A stretch of 27,421 nt of DNA from Chara braunii. Its lineage: Eukaryota > Streptophyta > Charophyceae > Charales > Characeae. The notes beneath the pieces were generated by a model that was given only the letters and a program-made list of their open reading frames with translations, was not told the DNA's origin and did no database searches. Below, one piece after another: positions 19,850-27,421 of the stretch (its first letter is position 1; every line of letters begins with the position of its first letter). The stretch lies in the NCBI GenBank assembly GCA_003427395.1, contig BFEA01000734.1:610298-637718 (forward strand). Reading direction: 5' to 3'. The position numbers and the translations under genes are program-made.

Positions 19850-21449
19850 ATGGCGGACTCAGGGAAGGCAACGGTGCCTCAGGGAATTGAAAGTTCTGGG
19901 GAGACACCCCAGGTGAAGCTTGAAATGAAAGTGCAGACTGCAACACCTGTGCCGCCTGACCCTTTAGAGGCTGAACTGCGGGCCCAAGAGGAGAAACTCC
20001 GCTTGCAGAACTAGGCAGTTGAGAATCTAAAGGCGGAGCTCGAAAAGAAAGAAGAGGCTGCTCAGAAAGAGCCAGGAGAAAGATCTTAATTGCAGACATG
20101 CAGAAGATCATGGGCAGCGGTTCTACCAGTCAGGTCAGTAAGGATATGGCTGAATTCATCCTCTTACAGGATGATATTCACCGGTCCTACTTTACTAACT
20201 GGGATGACTGGATCTCTAGTCTGAAGACCAGTCATTCAGCTTTGTCCAAAAAGCTGGATGACATTTCTGCCCAGTTGAACAGCATCCTGACACATCTGCA
20301 GATTGCACCTGTTCAGACTGTTCCTCCACCTCCTGGCCCTTCTGCAGCAGGCCCCCAACAAACCCCACAATCCAGACCTGCAACTCCCCCCTCTACACCC
20401 AGATCAACAGCAGCTTCACAACCCTCGTCACCATTTGAGTTTCAGCGGCCTAAGCTGACACCGCCACCCATGTTCTCAGGTGAGGACCCAAAGGTGGATG
20501 TGGCAGACTGGGTTGCTGCACAGAGAACCTACCTGAGTGGGTTCAAATGTGATGAGGATGTGAAGGTGTCACCCATCCTTGCTCGCTTGGAGCGATCAAC
20601 ACTGAAATGGTGCACCTCCACCTCCAACAAGCAAGGTATGGAGATGGCTGACTGGGCGCAAAGGCTGGGGGTGGCTGGATTTCTGCAGGCCCTGCAGGAC
20701 CAGTTTGCAGACAAGGAGCAGGCTAGGAAGGCAGCAGACAAAATTTTGCGCCTGGGCCAGAAAAAGTTTGATGGCTCCTTGTCGAAACTGTATTTCCCCT
20801 TTGAGAGTCTTACATCGACTCCTGGGTTGGAGATGAGTGAGTAGGATCTGCTTATTCATTTCCTAAGGGCAGCGCCTGAGCAATTCCAGCTTGCTCTTTT
20901 CGCTCAGGGCCACAAGGACTGGCGGTCCTTTGGCAGAGCAACCCTGGACTTGGAATCCAAACTCCATGTCCAGGAAGCACCTTCTGAAGGAAGGAAGGGA
21001 CCCTCCTCCAAAGGGCGAAGAAGGAGAAAGGGTGCCCTGTTTGCTGCTGCAGCATCCGGTCAGATAGTGACGCAGCATCCCAGGGTGGGATCCCTCCACC
21101 TGGGACTGCATCATCATCTGCTGCAGATTCTGCTGTTCTTGCCCTGGCTGATGCTTTGATGGGCTTGACAAAGGGCAAGGCCCCAACCCAGAAAGCATCA
21201 ACCAGTAGACAGGGGAAAGGAAAGGGACGTGCCTCCTCCCCTGGTGCCCAGAGAGTACCTTTACCACGTGACATCCGCTGGCCAGCTGATCCGCTTGATC
21301 CTTCCACCTTCCCCTTGCATGCACTCAGGATCCAGGAGGGGGTATGGAGGAAGAGGAAGGACAAGGGAGTCTGCCTGAGATGCGAGGGGGACCACTTTCT
21401 CAAGGACTGTCCCAGTATGCCTCGCAGGTCTACAGGCGGCTCTAGTTAA
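19850..21449 (+). pseudogene. gag of family C, with stops and frameshifts
   Basis: The ATG at 19850 (AAAATGG) is chosen for its good context and because a charged coiled-coil follows (EAELRAQEEKLRLQN). A TAG at 20012 interrupts it, and a one-base shift near 20080 moves the frame to the segment with ADMQKIMGSGSTSQ. A Pro/Thr/Ser/Gln-rich linker and the gag domain follow (VADWVAAQRTYLSGF, FLQALQDQFADKEQARK). A TAG at 20842 cuts the domain, and the same frame resumes (DLLIHFLRAAPEQFQ). Another shift near 21040-21150 leads to a basic region and a zinc knuckle CLRCEGDHFLKDC at 21372-21410. The knuckle is CX2CX3HX4C, one residue shorter than usual. A TAA at 21447-21449 ends it. Confidence 0.85.
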
Positions 21450-24400
21450 AAAAACTAGAGCAGAGAGAGGTGGAAGCAGGAGCTCCTTCCACCAGTGCTG
21501 ATTCACTTTCTGATGGAGGCGAATCTTCACATTCTCTCGCTGGTTCTTCCCTTTCAGGAGTTGCATCTTCAGGGTCTTTCACTTTTGAAGACTCTGAATT
21601 GGATGAGACGTGGGAGGAGGACTATGCTCAGACCATTGCTGATCTTTTCCTGTCTTTACAGGAGAAGAAGAAGCATAAGTCTGAACTCATCCTGCTTCGA
21701 CCTTACATCCTGGGGGCCAAGATTAAAGGGCTCTTAGACTGTGGGGCTACTCGCAACTTCATCTCTCCCAAGGCAGTCAGCAAGCTGCACTTGGACCAGA
21801 GGTTGGTGAAATTGCGACAGCCTTTGGAGGTACGCATTGGAGACTCCTCCACAGTCAGGATTACTACTGCGGTCAAGGGCCTACTTGTGTCCTTTGACAA
21901 GCAAGGAGAAGTCAGGCAACGCCTGAACTTCTATGTGTTTCCTAATGTCCCCTTTGACCTTGTTTTCTCCATGCAGTGGCTTGGTGCCACCAATCCTAGG
22001 ATCGACTGGCAGATCCCTAGGGTTGAGCTGCCTGACCGGCATGGGGTATATCGCCCTTGTATGCTCGCTGACGAGTACCATCCGGCCAGCAGTTGTTATT
22101 GCATGAGTGCTCGCAAGTTTTTGCGATTCTCAAGCCAGACAGACCACGCCCGTCTGTTCGTGGCTTATGTCAAACAGACTGACGTGGAGACTGCTCCATG
22201 TCCCTCTCAGATTCAGCAGGTTGTAGACAGTTTCTCAGATCTTATGGAGGAGCCTACTAGACTTGTCCATAGGCAGGCCAAACATAAGATTGAGATCGTG
22301 CCTGGCTCGGTCCCTCCCAAGGGCCGGGTCTACAGGATGTCTCCTGCTGAACTTGAAGAGCTCAGGAAACAGTTAGAGACCCTGACCAGCAAGGGCTGGA
22401 TCAGACCCAGCACATCTGAGTTTGGGGCACCAGTCCTCTTTGTTCCAAAGGGGAATGGTGAGTTCAGGATGTGCGTGGATTATTGAGGTCTCAACAAGAT
22501 CACGAGGAAGTCTACAGAGCCTCTTCCTCGTATTGATGACCTGTTGGATATGGTGCGGGGCTGTACCATTTTCAGCAAGATCGATCTCAAATCTGGCTAC
22601 CACCAGATTGAGATGGCGGAAGGCGATGTCCACAAGACAACCTTCAAAACCAGGTATGGCACTTATGAGTACCTGGTTATGCCATTCGGTCTTTGCAATG
22701 CGCCAGGCACCTTCAAACAGAGATGCACCGGATACTGAGGCCTTACCTAGACAAGTTCGTAGTTGTCTACCTTGATGACATCTTGGAATCAGTCGTTCAG
22801 TCCAGGAGCATGCGCAGCATCTGGCTCTGGTCCTCCAGGCCTTACGTGCTAGTCAATATAAGATTAACATGAAGAAGTCCTCTTTTGGGGTTTCCTCTGT
22901 AGTCTATCTGGGGCACGTGATTTCTGGAGAGGGGTTGGCTCCTGAAGCAACGAAAGTTGCTGCTGTTCAGGACTGGCCGCGACCTGCTAACATTCGTGAT
23001 GTCCGGTCTTTCTTGGGGCTTGCATCCTACTACAGGAAGTTCATCAAGAACTTCTCTGCGATTGCAGCACCTTTGACTGATCTCACAAAGAAAGACACTT
23101 CCTTTCTTTGGACCTCAGAATGTCAGGAGGCCTTCACACGTCTCAAGGAGGCCTTGATTCGTGCCCTTGTTCTGAAGCTACCTGACCCTACCCTGCCTTT
23201 TGTGCTCACTACTGATGCTAGTCAGTATGGGGTAGGGGCGGTACTTCAGCAGGATGATGGGAATGGTCTGCAACCTATAGAGTACATGAGCAAGAAGATC
23301 AAGACCAAAAAGCTGCAGGACTCTACCTATGAGAAAGAGCTTTATGCTCTTGTGTCAACGGTCAAGCATTGGAAACACTTTCTCCTGGGCAGACACTTCA
23401 AGATCTTTTCAGATCACTCCACCCTTCAGTGGATGAAGTCCCAGGGAGAGCCGAATGACAAGCTTGCTCGCTACATTCAGTTCATTGACATGTTTGACTT
23501 TGAACTGAGACACAAGAAGGGCTGCTACAATAGAGTAGCAGATGCCCTTTCTCGTAGGCCTGACGCTCTGTTCTTGATCTCCTTTACTCACTCATTTGGA
23601 GAGAGGACACGTCAGACCATTGCCCAGTTGCTGCCCCAGGATGAGATCTTTGGGCCTATTGTGCGGAATCTCCAGGATGATCCTGCCTTTGAACCAGGAT
23701 ATACTCTGGTCTCAGGATTGCTGCACACCTGCAGCAGAGGTGAGGAACGCCTGTGCATTCCCCAGGATCGCAAGCTGAGGACACTTCTGATGTCAGAGGG
23801 TCATGATGCTCGTGGTCACTTTGGGGCCCTCAAATCTTATGCAGCCCTGTCGCAACGCTTCTTCTGGAAGGAGATGAGGAGTGACATGCTGCACTATGTG
23901 GATACCTGTGAGTTATGCCAAAGGAACAAGGTTGTACGTCGACCCCTTCTTAGCCTACTCAAACCCCTACCTATCCCTGATGCTCCTGCACAGTCAGTAT
24001 CGATTGACTTTACTGACTTGGGTAGGACTACACCACGAGGTATGCGTCAGGTCATGGTATGTGTGGATCGGTTTTCCAAATATGCAGAGTTCATCCCCTT
24101 ACCAGTTGAGGCTCGTGTACCAACCGTTCAGGTGGCTTTTGCTAACAGGTGGGTCGCACATCATGGGCCACCCACCTCTATTGTCAGTGACAGAGATCCC
24201 CGGTTTTGCAGCAATGAATGGCAATCCTACTGCAGGGATTACCTTCATTCTAGATTGGATATGACATCTGGTCGTCATCCTGAAGCCAATGGTCAGGCTG
24301 AAGTGATGAACCAGATTCTGTTCCAATTGCTGCGTCCTGATCATTCCAGATCAGCAGGACTGGGATCTCCATCAGAGTCGTGCACAACTTGTGTATAACA

Positions 24401-25098
24401 CGTCTGTACACTCCTCTACCGGTTTCACACCCTACCGGTTGCACTGGGGCCGTGAACCACGGCAGCCTCTCGATGACATCATCGACAAGGCTACCCCTAC
24501 GCTGACACCTGGAACTGCAGAGTTCACCAGGCGTTACCGTGTGGACATAGAGCGCGCCCGTGCTAACCTGTTGAAAGCCCAAAAGGTTATGATTCAACAG
24601 GCTAATAAGCACAAGCGTCCTTCTACCATTCGCACAGGTGACTGGGTGTGGGTACTTAGTTCTGAGCTGTCACGAGAGGAGGACATTTCGCCTAAGCTGT
24701 TACCACGATATATGGGTCCATGGCAGGTCTTAGATACAGTGGGAGCTGATCCATTTGGACCGTCCTACAATGTGGACGTCCCTCTGCATCTACAAACCTA
24801 CCCTGTCTTTCATGCATCTAAGCTGTTGCCATTTACGCCAGCTGATGCATTCCCAGACAGGCCTCCTCAGTTCGGTCCCCCTATCCCTGGTAAGGGGTAT
24901 GAGGTCGAAAATGTGGAGGATGAGTCAGGTACAGGTCCAGATAAGGAGTACCTTGTGAAGTTTTTGTACCAGCCACATACTGAAGACCACTGGTTTACTC
25001 GCAAAGAACTCCTGAAGACAGCCAAGTCTGTCATCCTCAAATATGAGGCAGCAGAGAAGGGGGAACCCGTTCGGCGCTCTGCACGCCTACGCCCCTAG
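21450..25098 (+). pseudogene. pol of family C (protease, RT, RNase H, integrase, chromodomain-like), broken
   Basis: The frame is open from about 21446, with no ATG near its start, and is -1 relative to the end of gag. Protease: GLLDCGATRNFISPKA (Asp-Cys-Gly at 21737-21745 in place of the usual DSG/DTG). [20 protein letters not shown] then TGA at 22484, [14 protein letters not shown], a frameshift near 22720, the catalytic YLDDIL (22768-22785), and another shift near 22786. RNase H: TTDASQYGVG, EKELYAL, FSDHSTLQWM, VADALSRRP. Integrase: HDARGH plus CELC zinc site and D-D-E in SIDFTDLG, SDRDPRF and NGQAEVMN. A shift near 24342 precedes the C-terminal part (YRLHWGREPRQPL, FHASKLLPF) and a chromodomain-like tail (EYLVKFLYQ, DHWFTRKELL). 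It ends with TAG at 25098. Confidence 0.93.
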
Positions 25099-25116
25099 CT
25101 TGGAGGTCCTCGCGCC

Positions 25117-25129
25117 GGGGGAGGGCAGG
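25117..25129 (+). other. Polypurine tract of family C
   Basis: GGGGGAGGGCAGG lies two bases before the 3' LTR, the expected place for priming plus-strand DNA synthesis. A single C interrupts the purines. Confidence 0.75.
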
Positions 25130-25131
25130 TC

Positions 25132-26385
25132 TGCAATGACTTGCTGTTTTCTGGTTACCTGTAGCCTCTCTCTGTCGTGGCTGTACTTTAGGTAGGACAG
25201 ATTCGTAATTTTGTTTGGCTGAGGGCTAACCGAGAGATCTACCTGTGTGGGAAATTCGTGAGGGACATATCTGCAAATCCAGGAAAATACAGGCCCGGTA
25301 CTAACAGGTTTCCCTACAGCTACCTAACTGCGCATAGTAGGCCCGGGCTACCATAGGACAGACAGGCCCTAAGGGCCTATTCTGATAGACGGTCCTATAG
25401 CCTATAGCCGGGTCCGGTAGAGGCCGAGAGGCCGAAACAGCAACGGTACCGGTCGGTCAGTCAGTCCGGTCTAGGTCGGTGTAGGCTAGAAGTAGGATGG
25501 GCACATCGGTTCAGGGCTTTTGGGCAGTTGGTACCATGGACATCGCTGCTGCGCTACGCGTGAACCGGAAGTGGTGACGGCTCAGCGTGGGAGGAGACGG
25601 GCATAGCCAGACCTTCGGAGTGCAGGCCATAGCTGGGACCTGCGCTGTACTCTGCCAGCACGTAGGGGCTGACAGAGGTCTGGGTTATCGAGGTCTGCTG
25701 GAGGTGAGAGAGATTGGTGCCCTGCTGGACCCTCCTCCGGAGTGGGGTCCTAGAGGGTTTGCGCTGCAGCAATAGCTGCGGCTTCTTCATCTCAGAGGTC
25801 ATCTTGTCAGGGTTTGGTGGCGCTGCTGCAGACTTCCATCCGGGAAGTCTCCCCACACTTCGTCATCATCAGATACTGTGGCGCTGGTCTTCTTCTTCAT
25901 CCTCTGAGTGGCGCTTGGCCTCGGAGGCCTGTTTCAGGGTGGCGCTGCCCCCAGGAGGCTGTATCTGGGTGGCGCTTGATGATTCAGGGGCTCAGGGGGT
26001 GTTACGGGTGTTACTCAGGGTTGGGGAAGGAAGCGCTGCTCATATCTGAGCAGCGCACTGTAGTACTGAAGTTATCTTGACAATTTGAGACTCTGAGTTT
26101 AATAAACAGTGTGATACTGTGTCTGGACTATCATCGTTTCATTGTTTCCTGGATGTGATCTGCTCGGCTTTTCTCTATGACTGGTTGTGAGGATTGAGTG
26201 GAGTGAATTGCACTTTCAGTGTACCCTGTCATATCGCATGGTCAAGTCTTCCGCTGTGTTTATCTCTCCCTGTGCGGTGTGATACTCCTATCCTCTCCCC
26301 TTCCTTCTGTGTATGTATGGGCATGTGCAGAAGTCTATGTGAGTGAGTGTTGGCCTTCAGGCAACGAACAACCAGAATCATAACA
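25132..26385 (+). repeat. 3' LTR of family C (1,254 bp)
   Basis: TGCAATGACTTGC to ATCATAACA. This is the fuller LTR and retains the region lost from the 5' LTR, including AATAAA at 26101. Open frames over both LTRs (from 17837 and 25587) are not thought to be genes. Confidence 0.94.
26101..26106 (+). promoter_or_regulatory. Polyadenylation signal AATAAA in 3' LTR
   Basis: GTTTAATAAACAG lies about 285 bp before the LTR end and is followed by T/G-rich sequence. It is the only canonical hexamer in this LTR, and the 5' LTR has lost the segment. Confidence 0.55.
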
Positions 26386-26870
26386 GACTGGTACCGGCCT
26401 AGACCTAGCCTACCGCTACTGGGTCTCTAAAAATTTCAACTTTGTCTTCTTCGTCTCAGCCTCGAGTACCCGGCACATCTACTTCTACTGGGTGCGGTAC
26501 CGGCCTACCTGCTACTTGAGTGTTTTTCTGCTGCTCTAAGTGCCGCGGGCCTCTGGCTCTGCTACTTGAGTATTTTCCCTGCCGCAACCCTCAATATCAC
26601 GGCCACAGGTAAGTACCGGCCCTACGGGCCTCCCAAACAAGCAAGTGCCCTTGCGGGTCACACACACACTCATGCCGACAAGCACTCAGACAGGCACGCA
26701 GGCCAACAAGCACGCACACATATAGACTTAGAAAACTCAGCGGAATGCGGGAATCTCAGCAAGGCATCCATTCCATCGGCAGAACTTCAGAAATCAGCAG
26801 TGTTCTCAGTCTGTGTTATGGCGGGTCATTACAATATGTATGTGGAGTCATCGGGGGATTGGAAGAATGT
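26386..26870 (+). repeat. Diverged dispersed repeat, copy 2, right half (begins with family C target duplication)
   Basis: Starts with the duplicated GACT (26386-26389). It continues the repeat seen at 10280-11150: CACAGGTAAGTAC, then a CA-rich stretch, then AATCTCAGCAA and a GGGTCATTACA-like segment corresponding to GGGTCGTTGCA at 11130. Similarity is patchy and the end is approximate. Confidence 0.45.
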
Positions 26871-27333
26871 GAATGTCAGTTGAGTGAGTGATGACAGGGT
26901 GTATTGTTTTGTGGCCCTGTTGTTTGTGTTGCTGTTTATATTTTGTGCTATGCTGCGGCGTTAGAGATTATTGTATTCAAATGAAGACCGATATTTTATT
27001 ATTTTGTGTTGGGGCCTGCTCTGTGCTGTAGAATTATTCACTGATGGCATCTTTAGAATTATATACGACGGTGATGGAATTGGTAGCATGTGTCTGCCGG
27101 TAAGAACATAGTTTGAGGAGCCTCAGGTAATTTGGTAGATTGGTTAGTATTAAAAGGTGTTGCAATAGAATGGTTAAAACACCACTACCTCCGTGGCTGT
27201 TTTCTGCCGACCCTGGATCTCACTGCGCACCGAGTTTTGTCGAGCCTGGGTCCCATTGTATTTTCTTTTATGGTACTCCTCGCAAATGAAAAAAAAAAAA
27301 GAAGAACAAAAAAATTGAAAAAATAACAAATAT
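26871..27333. other. Unassigned stretch upstream of U6
   Basis: No gene is seen. It ends in an A-rich tract (27285-27330, including a run of 12 A). No plant upstream sequence element (RTCCCACATCG) is found; the nearest look-alike is GTCCCATTGT at 27250, 84 bp before the U6 start. No TATA box is found at the expected distance of about 25-30 bp. Confidence 0.5.
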
Positions 27334-27351
27334 GTCCTTCGGGACATCCGT

Positions 27352-27383
<32 letters not shown>

Positions 27384-27421
27384 GGCCCCTGCGCAAGGAT
27401 GACACGCATAAATCGAGAAAT
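27334..27421 (+). ncRNA. U6: U6 spliceosomal snRNA, 3' end cut by window
   Basis: U6 is the catalytic core RNA of the spliceosome. Visible parts: a 5' stem-loop GTCC-TTCG-GGAC, the conserved ATACAGAGAAGATTAGCATG containing the ACAGAGA box that pairs with the 5' splice site, the AGC catalytic triad region and U4-pairing segment, and the internal stem-loop segment GCGCAAGGATGACACGC. The sequence then runs to CGAGAAAT at the window edge. 88 of about 102 nt are present. From memory of plant U6, the 5' stem is one base pair shorter (one C and one G fewer) and one A is T after the stem (CCGTTAAAA). The shortening is balanced, so pairing is kept. No standard promoter is recognised upstream, so it may be a dispersed copy rather than an expressed gene. 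Confidence 0.93.

Larger units (their letters stand above)
17382..26385 (+). mobile_element. Complete Ty3/gypsy retrotransposon, family C (9,004 bp), inactivated
   Basis: Bounded by LTRs starting TGCAATGACTTGC and ending ATCATAACA, with a GACT duplication at both ends. Inside are a tRNA-iMet primer-binding site, a long leader, gag, pol with protease-RT-RNase H-integrase order, a chromodomain-like tail, and a polypurine tract before the 3' LTR. At least four frameshifts and three premature stops disable it. By hand the LTRs differ at about 25 positions in some 930 aligned bases, plus a deletion of roughly 270 bp and a 20-30-bp indel, so the insertion is not recent. It sits within a copy of the dispersed repeat. 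Confidence 0.95.

Noticed and set aside
26460-26608. Exon-like block with CTCAG acceptor, CACAG|GTAAGT donor and an open frame
   Set aside because: It lies in the diverged repeat, repeats the word TGCTACTTGAGT internally, has a hydrophobic low-complexity translation, and the corresponding part of the other repeat copy is not coding.
1-27421. CRISPR arrays, bacterial operons or defence genes
   Set aside because: There are no regularly spaced identical repeats and no prokaryotic gene organisation; all recognisable genes are eukaryotic retroelement genes or U6.

Overview
The window is nuclear DNA of a land plant or, more likely, a streptophyte alga. Evidence: several decayed Ty3/gypsy retrotransposons with chromodomain-like C-termini, primer-binding sites matching plant initiator-Met tRNA, a tRNA-derived SINE, long non-coding stretches rich in (GAA)n/(TTC)n, and a plant-type U6 snRNA at the right edge. 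A Chara-like genome would fit the mix, but that is a guess from style and no species is proven. Nothing prokaryotic is present.

Layout. 1-8464: a 5'-cut Ty3/gypsy copy (family A, + strand): leader, broken gag, broken pol, then two LTRs in direct tandem. 8465-11785: non-element DNA with a SINE on the minus strand, a microsatellite, a short poly(A) retro-insertion, and two or three phase-compatible candidate exons of an unidentified host gene on the + strand. 11786-13380: a pol fragment of family A on the minus strand. 13381-13818: G-rich degenerate repeats running into an assembly gap of Ns. 13819-16773: the 5' half of a third retrotransposon (family B, minus strand) with gag, leader, PBS and probable 5' LTR. 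16774-17381 and 26386-26870: two halves of a diverged repeat that also occurs at 10280-11150. 17382-26385: a complete but dead Ty3/gypsy element (family C, + strand) that splits this repeat, with both LTRs, PBS, PPT and a 4-bp target duplication. 26871-27333: unassigned DNA ending in an A-rich tract. 27334-27421: U6 snRNA, cut by the window end.

The retroelement genes once worked as gag (capsid/nucleocapsid) and pol (protease, reverse transcriptase, RNase H, integrase with chromodomain). Every copy is now inactivated by frameshifts and stops. In families A (copy 1), B and C the premature stops look like CAA/CAG/CGA to stop changes, as expected from deamination of methylated cytosine. The points most worth checking are the intact-looking U6 gene with a shortened 5' stem and no recognisable promoter, the candidate host exons, the SINE with its target duplication, and the LTR-LTR tandem. 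I found no convincing new multi-gene system.
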